Below, in pieces: positions 15,726 to 23,866 of a stretch of DNA of 27,790 bases; positions within the stretch are counted from its first letter, which is position 1, and each line of letters starts with the position of its first letter. Origin of the DNA: Acidobacteria bacterium UBA7540 (GTDB lineage: Bacteria > Acidobacteriota > Terriglobia > UBA7540); contig DLMI01000251.1 in the NCBI GenBank assembly GCA_002478145.1, forward strand, positions 1 through 27,790. Direction: 5' to 3'. The notes under the pieces are model-generated. The model was not told the origin of the DNA, searched no databases, and saw only the letters and a program-made list of their open reading frames with translations. A program made the translations under genes and the position numbers.

Positions 15726-17918
15726 TTACGTGATTCCGCTGTTGGTAATTAAGGGAGGTAAGGCCGAAGGGGGTTCAGAAACAGTCCCTTCCAGATTTCC
15801 GATAACGGCATGTCCGTCGCCAACTGTTAGAATCTGGTCGGCCAACTCCCAGACCAGTGGCGTATGGCAGATAAAAATGACTTGGTGGAACCCACCAAGG
15901 TCCATAGCCCGGCGCAGCATGCGCACGTACTCCCTGCCATTGGCAGCATCCAGAGCACCCACGGTTTCGTCCCGGAACAGCGTTTCGTAACAAATGCCTT
16001 CGCCCTGCCGCATGTTGTAGATGGCGATGCCTAGGTTCACGGCTTCGTTAACCAGCACAAACTGTCCCCCTGAAAGCTCATCCACGAGGCACGTACGGTC
16101 AAGGTTCTTGTTGCGGACCTCGACATCAAAATCGTCTACCATCCCCTTGCCGTCGGCCTTGGGGCGTTGCGTCCTGAATCGGATTTCGAACTTGTTGTCG
16201 AAGCACCCCTCAAGCAGAGAATTTACCAAGATCGAAACTTGTGGTCCGGCAGCCTGGATCTCGCAGAGCTGGATCTCGTCCGGCCCGAACACCCTGGCAA
16301 GATATGAATAATCTTCCTGTTCACTTCTCGCCGCCCCAAGTTCGGCCTCAACCTGGGCCAGTCGGGTCCTTGCAGCTTCCACCTGCTCCTGGCGCTGTTT
16401 GATTTGTGCTTGGCGGGCAATAACGCTGTCACGTTCACGCCGGCAGGAGACTATCAGACGGTCCGTATCTTCAACCTCTCGCCGCGAAGCCTGCATCTTC
16501 CTGTCGAGATCAGCGAATGCGGAGAGTGCTGATTCTTTCCCCGCCAGTTCCTCGGTTAGCTCCGCCCGGGCCTGATTGAGTCGGTCCAGGCCCTTCAGCC
16601 GTTCCTCCCGGCGTGCCTCAACAGCCCGCAATTCCTCGTAACCCTGCCGCTCCTGATCAACTTTCCTGCGGTCGCGCTCGCAGCCTTCGAGTGTCCGGGT
16701 GAGCTCAAAGGATGGAGTGACAATCTGAAGGAGCGAACTGCGTTGGACCTCGACTTCAATTGAGAGTGTCGCAACCTCTCCCTCTAGCGTCGGAATCTTC
16801 TGGCCGGCTTTGACCGCGCGTCGAATCTTCGGACAGGACGCGTAAGGACCTTCGCCCCGGCAGGGCACAACCGCGAGCTCTTCACGCTCCACCCGCAGAC
16901 GTTCAAGTTCGGCCAGGTTGGCTTTTAGCTCAGCATCCAGAGATTGGACCGTACGTTCGGTGTCACGGTTCGACGCCTCCAGACCCTGTATCTCCCTGAT
17001 CTGCCGATGGAGTTCTTCAACGCGCGTAGCGAGTGTCGCGCCTCGTTCCGTCAAATCGGCGAGGTCCTTCTTTCCCGTCAGAAGGCTTTCATCCCTTCCT
17101 ATCTGGCGTTTGGTTTCTGTGATCTCAGCATCAGTCTTGCGCAGGCGCTGTTTCAGTGCCTCAACCTCAGCCACGAGCGGCTTCCGACTGGCCTCCACTG
17201 CCTGAAGCTCCAGCAGCCGTTGTTGTGCGACGCGCTTCTCGCCTTCCAGGGTCTCGAGACGGGATGACACTTCCGCAAGCCGGGTCTCAACTTCCGCAGG
17301 ATCTTCAACTCCGGCCTCCACCAGCTCCTTCAGGCTTCTCGCCTGCCCTTCAAGACCCAGCGTAGTCCTGGCCACTTCCTCGCCTTTCTCTTTGGCCTCG
17401 GCCGCAATCAGTCTCAGCCGGTCCAGCCCGAGCAGCTCTCGGATGAACAGCTCCTTCCGCTCGCTCCTTTCAAGTGAGAGAAAGTTACCCGTGCGCTTCT
17501 GGCTGGAGAAGATGCTGCTGAGGAAGAAGTCGGGCGTGCCAGCGCATTTACGGACAAGCTCCTCAAAGGGCTCCTTTTTGCCGTTGGTCAGCGGCGCGCC
17601 TTCACTGTTGAAGAGATAGCTCTCCATCTGGCGGGACTTGGGATCGATTTTGAGGAGAGACCGGTAGCGAGTGCCATTAACACTGAAAGTGAGGTCGATT
17701 TCCGGCTGGGGATGGGTGGCGAAGTCATAGAGTGAACGCTTCTGCCCTGGCAGTAGGCGAAACAGAGCCGCGAAGACCGATCCGATCAGCGTGGACTTGC
17801 CGGCACCGTTCTCGCCCACAAGGGCGATTAGCCCCTCACCCAGAGTGTCGAAGTCAACGCACACTTCATTTGGAAATGCCTCAGTAATTCCCCGCAAGCG
17901 GAGCGTACTCAGTCTCAT
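15726..17918 (-). CDS. Rad50/SbcC-like ATPase
   Basis: I place the start at ATG 17918, preceded by GGGAGG, rather than at the frame's upstream limit, which would overlap the preceding nuclease gene. The 730-aa product has an ABC-type ATPase split by a coiled coil. The N-terminal lobe has Walker A GENGAGKST (residues 35-43). A long heptad-rich segment (about 180-560) contains a cysteine pair (PCRGEGPYASCPK) where Rad50 has its zinc hook. The C-terminal lobe has the ABC signature ELSGGQ (~612-619), Walker B and D-loop FRDETVGALD (~648) and an H-loop His (ICHT). At 730 aa it is short for SbcC (about 1000), more like phage gp46-type proteins. It pairs with the upstream Mre11-like nuclease for processing DNA ends. 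Confidence 0.92.
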   Translation of the reverse strand: MRLSTLRLRGITEAFPNEVCVDFDTLGEGLIALVGENGAGKSTLIGSVFAALFRLLPGQKRSLYDFATHPQPEIDLTFSVNGTRYRSLLKIDPKSRQMESYLFNSEGAPLTNGKKEPFEELVRKCAGTPDFFLSSIFSSQKRTGNFLSLERSERKELFIRELLGLDRLRLIAAEAKEKGEEVARTTLGLEGQARSLKELVEAGVEDPAEVETRLAEVSSRLETLEGEKRVAQQRLLELQAVEASRKPLVAEVEALKQRLRKTDAEITETKRQIGRDESLLTGKKDLADLTERGATLATRVEELHRQIREIQGLEASNRDTERTVQSLDAELKANLAELERLRVEREELAVVPCRGEGPYASCPKIRRAVKAGQKIPTLEGEVATLSIEVEVQRSSLLQIVTPSFELTRTLEGCERDRRKVDQERQGYEELRAVEARREERLKGLDRLNQARAELTEELAGKESALSAFADLDRKMQASRREVEDTDRLIVSCRRERDSVIARQAQIKQRQEQVEAARTRLAQVEAELGAARSEQEDYSYLARVFGPDEIQLCEIQAAGPQVSILVNSLLEGCFDNKFEIRFRTQRPKADGKGMVDDFDVEVRNKNLDRTCLVDELSGGQFVLVNEAVNLGIAIYNMRQGEGICYETLFRDETVGALDAANGREYVRMLRRAMDLGGFHQVIFICHTPLVWELADQILTVGDGHAVIGNLEGTVSEPPSALPPLITNSGIT

Positions 17919-17988
17919 GGTTTTTTTGTCCTCCCAGGGGTGGTCAGCGTTACGGCGCGTTATATAAGGATAGGGATGATCAGCTTTC

Positions 17989-19131
17989 TTAAGCGGAGAG
18001 AACTGCTTTTTCAACTTCCGCCAGCTTGGTGAGCAACCGTTCCTGGCGGTCGGCTGGTGGTGAGCCTTTCATCGTCCAGTAGGCACGAAGCTTCTCCTCG
18101 GCCGAACGGGCGGCGGCGATAGGAGCAGGCTCTGCCGGAAGCTCCGCATCGTGCTCGATCTTCACCTTCAGTTCGGTGGGATTGGCAGCCAGCAATTTCT
18201 CCTTGAGATTGTCCTGTTGCTCGCGGCTGAGCACGTGATCAGGTCCATTAGGGACCGTCACCACAACTTTCACCCGAGAGTCTTTCAAGGTGAGTGGATC
18301 CAAGTTGTCAGGTAGCCGCAACTCGCCATTTTCGTAGACGGCGCGAAGCTCGACCATCCGGCGAGTGGGCGACACCCTGAATTCGATATCCAGGTCCGAC
18401 AGGTCCGGGCGGAGCTCGGGAGCATTCAGTGTCACCAGGTGGTAGCCTTTGTCTTCGACCTCGCTGTAATCGCAACGGGAAAGAGATCCTGCATACCAAA
18501 CGCGCGGGGCGAGCTCTTGACGGAGGTGAATGTGGCTGAGCCCGACATACTGGGCCTTCAAGCTGCGTAGCGGATCAAGGGGATATTCGGCACAGCGCCC
18601 AACCAGGGGTTGGCCACTGCTCACCCTGGCGCCGGCCACCCCGAAATGCCCAAAGAAGAGCTTGTAGCATCCAGGCCGCTGCTCAAAGCGCCGGTTGAAC
18701 TCATCGAGTTGCCGGGCGAAGGCCTTACCCAGACTGTCCTCGTTGCCAGCCATTTCAGCTTTCCGGGGATACGGGAACACGGCGACAGAAGCCTCCCCCA
18801 GATCAATAAACTCCGGCTCAGTGCAGAGATAGATGGGGTGGGCGGCCTTGGCGCGTGCCAGAACGTGTAAGTCTCCATCGAGTTCCTTGCCGTGGTTACC
18901 CGCCACCAGGATGACCGGGGCGTGATTGCCCATCTGAATGAGCGCTTCGACCCAGAGGTTTCGCTCTTTGATGGTTTGCTTGTAGGTCGTCAGATCACCA
19001 TCGACAACGAAGAGGTTTGTATTGGCGTGGATTGAGTCCTCGACGAACCATTCGAGACACTGTGCAGTGTCCCCGAAGTATCGGTCTTCCTCGACGTGTA
19101 TATCGCCGCAGTGGGAGATCTTCATCCTCAT
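17989..19131 (-). CDS. Mre11/SbcD-like metallophosphoesterase nuclease
   Basis: The 380-aa product carries all five phosphoesterase motifs: D-x-H at residues 10-12 (CGDIH), GD at 45-46 (VVDGD), GNH at 78-80, then GH within FFGHFG, and the H-x-H motif in GLSHIH. This is the two-metal active site of Mre11/SbcD enzymes, which cut DNA ends with Rad50/SbcC. Two ATG codons, 19131 and 19125, share the upstream AAGGAG site; either could be used. The C-terminal ~130 residues form the usual capping and partner-binding region. The Rad50-like gene follows 70 bp downstream. Transcription runs toward the methylase/helicase cluster, but a 459-bp gap suggests an independent unit. Confidence 0.92.
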   Translation of the reverse strand: MRMKISHCGDIHVEEDRYFGDTAQCLEWFVEDSIHANTNLFVVDGDLTTYKQTIKERNLWVEALIQMGNHAPVILVAGNHGKELDGDLHVLARAKAAHPIYLCTEPEFIDLGEASVAVFPYPRKAEMAGNEDSLGKAFARQLDEFNRRFEQRPGCYKLFFGHFGVAGARVSSGQPLVGRCAEYPLDPLRSLKAQYVGLSHIHLRQELAPRVWYAGSLSRCDYSEVEDKGYHLVTLNAPELRPDLSDLDIEFRVSPTRRMVELRAVYENGELRLPDNLDPLTLKDSRVKVVVTVPNGPDHVLSREQQDNLKEKLLAANPTELKVKIEHDAELPAEPAPIAAARSAEEKLRAYWTMKGSPPADRQERLLTKLAEVEKAVLSA

Positions 19132-19167
19132 TCAACTCCTTCTAAGGAACATTTCGTGGGGCCGACT

Positions 19168-19347
19168 CTAGTGAATAAGAATCACTCCCAGCAAGAGGAC
19201 GACGGCCACGATGATGTGGGCGAGAGCCAGTGGTAGGGACACAGAAAACATCCGATGGGCGGAAAAGAGATTGAGACCGACGAACAGCAAAAGAACAAGC
19301 CGGATCAACCCAAGGTGATCTTGAAGCCACTTCTTAAAGGAATTCAT
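19168..19347 (-). CDS. 59-aa two-helix membrane protein
   Basis: ATG 19347 is favoured over an upstream in-frame start because AAAGGA lies 5-7 bases before it. The product has a basic, amphipathic N-terminus (MNSFKKWLQDHLG) and two hydrophobic segments (LIRLVLLLFVGLNLF and LALAHIIVAVVLLLGVILI), ending IH. It lies immediately upstream of the Mre11-like gene on the same strand, so co-transcription is possible. It is a small integral membrane protein of unknown role; a small toxin-like peptide is conceivable but nothing specific supports it. Confidence 0.55.
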   Translation of the reverse strand: MNSFKKWLQDHLGLIRLVLLLFVGLNLFSAHRMFSVSLPLALAHIIVAVVLLLGVILIH

Positions 19348-19704
19348 GAGAGTCCTTTGGCACACTTCGGAGTGGTGGGATTGATAGCGGAGGGAAATTT
19401 GCCAGATCTATCGAGGAGGGCGATTCATCGGATACGCTTCTCCCGAAATCTCCTTTGAGCTTCACCGCCACCACGGGTACCGGGTGCGATTCAATGCGAA
19501 TCCGAACTACCCACAAATCCTCGAAGTGGTAGGGGAGGTGAACCTCCCTGCCCCTGCCAAACGACGGTGAAACGATTGCCCTGCGCGCCTGCGGGGCATT
19601 CTTGGCGAGGGATGGAGCCACTAGTGCTGTCGAGTGGGCCTTTGGAGCTTGGCACACCTTGTGGCACCATGGGAGAGTGAAGAGCAGGGGTTGGAGAGAC
19701 CGCC
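19348..19704. other. 357-bp divergent intergenic region
   Basis: This lies between the minus-strand membrane peptide and the plus-strand 68-aa gene, so it should hold divergent promoters; I cannot define them. A plus-strand frame at 19388-19570 reads protein-like toward its end (YRVRFNANPNYPQILEVVG) but has no ATG, GTG or TTG start in frame, so it may be the 3' remnant of a lost gene. The opposite-strand frame at 19334-19657 appears to be its shadow. Confidence 0.35.
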
Positions 19705-19911
19705 ATGAAGAAACTGGCTTCTGAGATTTACGAGGCAGTGAAATGCGGTAAGCTTAAACAGCCGTTCGACGCTACTATGGTGAAGGCGGCCTGCCCCGGC
19801 TGGGGGCAGCATACCTACTTCACGTTCCTTGGAAAACATGTGGTCGGCAATGGGCAGACGACCGAACTTTTCATTAGGGTGTCCCGAGGCATGTATCGCG
19901 TCAACAATTGA
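19705..19911 (+). CDS. 68-aa protein upstream of a restriction-like nuclease
   Basis: ATG 19705 has TTGGAGAG 8-10 bases upstream. The compact product begins MKKLASEIYEAVKCGKLKQP and contains CPGWGQHTYFTFLGKHVVG and an ELFIRVSRGMYRV ending. The helix-then-beta-wing composition suggests a small winged-helix-like domain; this is inference from pattern only. It lies 118 bp upstream of the PD-(D/E)XK gene on the same strand and may be part of the same unit, for example as a DNA-binding partner or regulator. Confidence 0.6.
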   Translation: MKKLASEIYEAVKCGKLKQPFDATMVKAACPGWGQHTYFTFLGKHVVGNGQTTELFIRVSRGMYRVNN

Positions 19912-20029
19912 AACCAACCTCCGCCTCATGACGGAAGTTGACACGGCCATTCCCAAATGGCGGATTGAATGAAGCGAGCGGTCGCAGAAGAGTTGATGGT
20001 GCACAACGGTCATGCAGAGGGAGAGCAAA

Positions 20030-20971
20030 ATGGTACCTAGCAAAAGGCCTGACTATAAGCCAGCAATCTGGAAAGTGTCTCATGGCACATTCAACGACGA
20101 GGGGTGCAAAGAACTCATCAAGAAACATCTGATTGCGGTTCATTCAAACACTAAGAAAGGGCAAGCACGAGCCTTCAGAGGGGACATGGAGTGGCGTGAT
20201 CGTTTCTACCTGTGCCACGGAAACGATGCTCAGCTCATTGGAACGGTGGGCTCCGGAAGAGCTTTTCGAGGCACCGGATGGCTGAAAGGGTTTCTGCTGC
20301 GAAATTACACGGTGATTGGCCGAAGAAAGCCCGAATTAGAAAACGGCCACTATTACGGTGCCCCGAAAGGATGGACTCCTAACTACGATTCGACCTGCAA
20401 GTTCGTGCCGTGGGATGAACTTGGAGAATTTGAGCAGAGAGTGCTTCAACCATTCTTTGGCATGAAGCTGAGTGACCTCCATATCAGGCGACAAGTGCCT
20501 ACAGACGCCGGACGTTCGCGGCGCGTCCCGACAAACATGGATGAATACAAGAAGGCATACAGCCAATTGGTCGAAGGCAGAACCAGAACTGTCAGCCCGC
20601 GACACCAACACTATCAAGTACACCTCAAAAGATTCCTTGAAGGCAGGAAGCTGATTCCCTCGTGCGAAGGGGACGACATAGATATTCAGTTTGACCTGAA
20701 GAAAAAACACTTCATCGGAGAAATAAAAGTCACGACGGGGTACTTTGGGATATCAGATGCATTTCGTATGGCGCTTGGGCAACTACTGGACTATGCCAAC
20801 CTGAAATTCCAGGCTACCCCCAAAATGATTATGTTTCTGGACAAGGATGTACAAACAGACCGCGTGAGACTGGCAAATAGGCTTTCCATCGCGCTTGTCG
20901 TCAGGGACAAAGGTAGGTATCGGTTACTCAATCCGAAAGTAGAACCGGCGTTGCGGTTCATTTTCAATTGA
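20030..20971 (+). CDS. PD-(D/E)XK restriction-like protein, possible type IV enzyme
   Basis: ATG 20030 is chosen because AGAGGGAG lies just upstream; an earlier in-frame start at 20012 overlaps that site. The 313-aa product has an N-terminal region (residues ~1-130, with WKVSHGTF, WRDRFYLCHGNDAQLIGTVG and VPWDE) that could be a DNA or modified-base reader. The C-terminal nuclease has Asp216/Asp218 in GDDIDIQFD and E231-x-K233 in FIGEIKVTTGYFG, a clean PD-(D/E)XK pattern. A reader plus nuclease without a methylase suggests modification-dependent (type IV) restriction. That is inference; a methylase elsewhere would make it type II. Confidence 0.75.
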   Translation: MVPSKRPDYKPAIWKVSHGTFNDEGCKELIKKHLIAVHSNTKKGQARAFRGDMEWRDRFYLCHGNDAQLIGTVGSGRAFRGTGWLKGFLLRNYTVIGRRKPELENGHYYGAPKGWTPNYDSTCKFVPWDELGEFEQRVLQPFFGMKLSDLHIRRQVPTDAGRSRRVPTNMDEYKKAYSQLVEGRTRTVSPRHQHYQVHLKRFLEGRKLIPSCEGDDIDIQFDLKKKHFIGEIKVTTGYFGISDAFRMALGQLLDYANLKFQATPKMIMFLDKDVQTDRVRLANRLSIALVVRDKGRYRLLNPKVEPALRFIFN

Positions 20972-21039
20972 CTTTGGAAAGGACTTCCGAGTTGCTGGCC
21001 GCCTAGCCCGCCCTCTTCATCTGAGAAAGCAGAGTGTAT

Positions 21040-22092
21040 ATGCTCCCGCATCTGCGCACGGCAATAGCATTGGTCGTCTGTGGACTTGCGTTCTATGTAT
21101 CCTTGTTCCTGCATGAAGACGAGGAAGCACGGATTCAAGATCGCATCGAAGAGTTCTGGGTGTCGGTCTCCGATAGACAAAAGCTCACGGGCAGCCGTTC
21201 GGCGGCGCTCTTCAACAAGCTTGCAGGAACTGTAACGGATGCTTTCGACAGGATTCTTGGCTCAAGATTGGTTTCCGTTCAATTGGTTGGTGTATCCTCT
21301 TCGTGCGCGTTCGCGTGTCTCTTCCTAACAGTCGGGTTGATTTTTGCATTTCTCCTTCACCGGTTGCGGGCATTGCCGTCCCTCCCGACTAACCTTCCAG
21401 CCAATATCGGCGCGAACCTTAACATCGTGAGCGCCTTTTGCCTAGCGGTGGGGCTTGTGCTTCTTATCATCGCTGCTCTGCCATCAGTCATGCCGTCTCG
21501 ATTCACTCGACTCATGAGCGTGTTACCTGCCTTGCTTTTAACCTTCGCACTGTTTATGCTCGTGCGACGCCATTTGCCGTTTCAGCATCAGTTTGTGCTG
21601 CTCGTCGCACTGTTCATAAGCACTCTGTCGGATATCGGCTTGTTGGTGGGCGTCCGACAATCAATTCGATGGATTTCAGAAGAGGTTCGTCCGTTCAAGA
21701 TTTGTGCAGCCATTCTCGGCCAGGTCGCGACCGGCGTCCTTGTCGTTTGGGCACCAAGCGAAATCTCGGGGCACCTGTCAGTGAGGTACGGGTGGAAGCT
21801 ATTCCCAGAGTTCTTGATGGCGATTAGCGTTTTCAATGTAAGCACCGCCATCGCGGCTTTGGCATTCGTGCTCTCCCTGCTTGTCGTGCTGCTGCATAGG
21901 ATGTTCTGGCCTATCATCGAGAGGCTTCTCTATCCGGCAGCTCGATACAAGGTAGTGCGCAACCACAAAGCTATGGCCACTCTCGGTGCTGCGTGTGTGG
22001 TAGTCGCGTTCCCATCGCTTGGTGGCGTCTTCGCGGGCGTATTGGCATGGTTACTGGTGGTGTTTTCCGGCGAGGATGCTAAGCGCGGTTAA
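21040..22092 (+). CDS. polytopic membrane protein, about 8 helices
   Basis: The start is ATG 21040 or the GTG six bases earlier; no strong ribosome site separates them. The 350-aa product has hydrophobic segments at about 7-24, 80-107, 128-148, 158-175, 184-205, 220-238, 262-286 and 311-343. A soluble acidic loop (HEDEEARIQDRIEEFWVSVS) lies between the first two. I see no transporter signature or catalytic motif. It follows the restriction-like gene by 68 bp on the same strand, so it may be co-transcribed. Possible roles include a pore-forming or sensing membrane component, with no direct evidence. Confidence 0.72.
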   Translation: MLPHLRTAIALVVCGLAFYVSLFLHEDEEARIQDRIEEFWVSVSDRQKLTGSRSAALFNKLAGTVTDAFDRILGSRLVSVQLVGVSSSCAFACLFLTVGLIFAFLLHRLRALPSLPTNLPANIGANLNIVSAFCLAVGLVLLIIAALPSVMPSRFTRLMSVLPALLLTFALFMLVRRHLPFQHQFVLLVALFISTLSDIGLLVGVRQSIRWISEEVRPFKICAAILGQVATGVLVVWAPSEISGHLSVRYGWKLFPEFLMAISVFNVSTAIAALAFVLSLLVVLLHRMFWPIIERLLYPAARYKVVRNHKAMATLGAACVVVAFPSLGGVFAGVLAWLLVVFSGEDAKRG

Positions 22093-22410
22093 CTGCTCAG
22101 ACAATTCCGCTTCGCCCATAAGCTCTCCCACCCCGAGGCTGCTTCACAGCCGTTGCAGCCATCCTTACAGCCAGACCCGCGCCCGTTGCGGGTTCCGTCT
22201 CGGTGGGACTCCAGCGGAGGATGGCAGCCGGGCAGTCCCGCAGGCTCTAAAAATGGATTGCGTTAGTAAAGTCGCCTTCCTGGAAAGGATCCTGTCTGCT
22301 GTGTGGCCACCTGATAGCTGGCGACACAGCCTAAGTAACAGGGAAGGTTGCGAAGTTGCGCGACACCGTCGTAATGATTAGGCTCAAGCCAGCTACAACT
22401 TGCATCACAC
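22093..22410. other. 318-bp region between convergent genes
   Basis: This separates the plus-strand membrane protein from the minus-strand 3' end of the split helicase gene. A weak hairpin (ACCCGC at 22175-22180, GCGGGT at 22188-22193) could help terminate transcription but lacks a T-run. No gene is convincing in any frame. Confidence 0.4.
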
Positions 22411-22668
22411 TCAATCCTGGAATAGTCCTAGCTGATCCGAAAGTGGGGTGACTCGCGCGGACCTGGGCAAGGCCTTGCGCCGCTGTCCCGCCTCATGCGA
22501 CATACCGAACATCAGGAGTTGCGTCACTACTGCCGGGATTGGTGCTACGGGTGGAATGATGACTTCCGGCAGATCCGGAACCGGATGTTCAGCATCGATT
22601 TCCGGCTCGCGGGTCTCCACCGGCCGCACTCCGAACACTTCCGCTTGCTTCCCCGCGAGCCGTTTCCA
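22411..22668 (-). pseudogene. C-terminal fragment of the split SNF2-like helicase gene
   Basis: This 85-codon minus-strand stretch begins WKRLAGKQAEVFGVRPVE and ends LSDQLGLFQD with TGA at 22411-22413. The codon frame joins directly to the helicase fragment at 26211-27790, which stops matching at AVWK: both junctions carry TGG AAR. The intervening DNA is the RIT element. The original C-terminal tail is Pro-, Val- and Glu-rich and ends QLGLF, close to a bacterial sliding-clamp-binding motif. With no start of its own the fragment is probably not translated. Confidence 0.8.
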
Positions 22669-22811
22669 TTATTCCGGGTCGAGGACTATGCCGAGCGTGG
22701 AGCCGACACTTCAGCCTGTTCCCACCGGCACACCAATTCGTTCTGCCTTCCAATTGGTGCTTTTTGAGCGATCGCCCGAATTCATCGCCGAGGACTCGGC
22801 ATAGTCTTCGG
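22664..22811 (+). repeat. left inverted repeat of the RIT element, with coding-like tail
   Basis: This repeat matches the reverse complement of 26051-26188 at about three quarters of positions. It contains GACTATGCCGAG at 22684-22695 and its reverse complement at 22795-22806, likely recombinase-binding motifs. Read inward it encodes FHYSGSRTMPSVEPTLQPVP, then TGTPIRSAFQLVLFE and ten more residues to a TAG at 22802-22804. This is the same tail encoded at the right end. Here the frame is antisense to the helicase fragment, so it is not fused to a gene in this copy. Confidence 0.8.
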
Positions 22812-22867
22812 GTTGGGTCAGCCTAGCCAAACGTATACAATCTCTGATTCCTATCCACCGCTTTCGG

Positions 22868-23866
22868 CTATAGTGCCTTAAGGAAAGCCAAAAGTTGGTC
22901 ATCGGGCTGATAACGGCCAGGCTTTCCATTGTGCGGAGTGGTTTTCGCCAAGACTCCCTCCTTCAGCGCCATGTTGGCATCAAGATACATCTGCGTTGTC
23001 TCGACGGACTCATGCCCCAACCAAAGGGCGATAAGCGCTCGATCCACACCGGCTTGCAACAACTCCATGGCCATCGTGTGCCGGAGAACGTGTGGCGTGA
23101 CCCGCTTCCGGTGCAGGGAGGGGCACACCCCACGGGCAGCAGCGGTGTGCTTGGCGAAAATGTACTGAACGCCATCTGCACTTAGACGACTGCCTCGCGC
23201 GTTCGGAAACACAATCTCCGTGCCAGATCTAGCTGGCTCCCGCTGCCAAGCCCGCAAGACTGCGACTGTCTGTTTTGCGAGTGGCGTACAGCGTTCCTTG
23301 CGCCCCTTGCCTATGACCCGGATATGGGCTCCAATTCCCAGGCTCACGTCCGGCCAGCGCATGGTCGTCAGTTCAGACAGCCGCAATCCAGTTTGGAGAG
23401 CGACTAAGAGCAACGCGTGATCGCGGCGTCCATACCAACTGCTCTGGTCGGGTGCGGCAAGCAACGCATCGGCTTCCGACCGAGTAAGGAAATGAACAAG
23501 CGCCTTAGTAAAGCGCTTGTCAGGAATGGCCAGAACACGTTGGATCTGCGCGGCGTGGGTCGGAGCCTCGAAGGATACGTAACGAAAGAAAGAACGAATA
23601 GCCGTCAGCCTCAGATTTCGGCTGCGGGCAGTAATACCACGGCCTTTCTCCAAGTCATCCAAGAATGCCGTGACCAAGGGCGCGTCGATATCTTCGAGAA
23701 CCAACGCCGAGGGCTGCCTATGTAATCGCTTTTCAGTGAACTTCAGGAGCAGGCGGAAAGTGTCGCGGTAGGAACTGATCGTGTGGGGACTGACCTGTCG
23801 TTGCTGGATCAGTCGCCGAGTGAAGAAGCTTTGAAGCAAAAAGGGGAAGTCCGCAGTGGGATTCAT
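22868..23866 (-). CDS. RIT tyrosine recombinase, third gene
   Basis: ATG 23866 overlaps the TGA of the preceding recombinase (ATGA) and has GGGGAG 5 bases upstream, fixing the start and giving 332 aa. It is a XerC/D-type recombinase. The N-terminal SAM-like core-binding domain (PFLLQSFFTRRLIQQRQVSP, then HTISSYRDTFRLLLKF) precedes a catalytic domain with Arg in TGLRLSELTTMRW (~161), HVLRH (~258-262), the GH of WLGHESVETTQ, and the nucleophile Tyr in QMYLD (~293). All six catalytic positions appear intact. As in other RIT elements it is the smallest-overlap third member, translationally coupled to the second. Confidence 0.93.
   Translation of the reverse strand: MNPTADFPFLLQSFFTRRLIQQRQVSPHTISSYRDTFRLLLKFTEKRLHRQPSALVLEDIDAPLVTAFLDDLEKGRGITARSRNLRLTAIRSFFRYVSFEAPTHAAQIQRVLAIPDKRFTKALVHFLTRSEADALLAAPDQSSWYGRRDHALLLVALQTGLRLSELTTMRWPDVSLGIGAHIRVIGKGRKERCTPLAKQTVAVLRAWQREPARSGTEIVFPNARGSRLSADGVQYIFAKHTAAARGVCPSLHRKRVTPHVLRHTMAMELLQAGVDRALIALWLGHESVETTQMYLDANMALKEGVLAKTTPHNGKPGRYQPDDQLLAFLKAL

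Noticed and set aside
15469..15726. 85-codon minus-strand ORF downstream of the Rad50-like gene
   Set aside because: Low-quality composition and no ribosome site; left as intergenic.
22175..22193. Hairpin ACCCGC/GCGGGT as terminator
   Set aside because: Six-base stem with no T-run; too weak to call.
22448..22804. 118-codon plus-strand ORF across the left RIT junction
   Set aside because: Its first part is antisense to the helicase fragment. Only the element-encoded tail (22664-22804) is meaningful, and it is reported as such.
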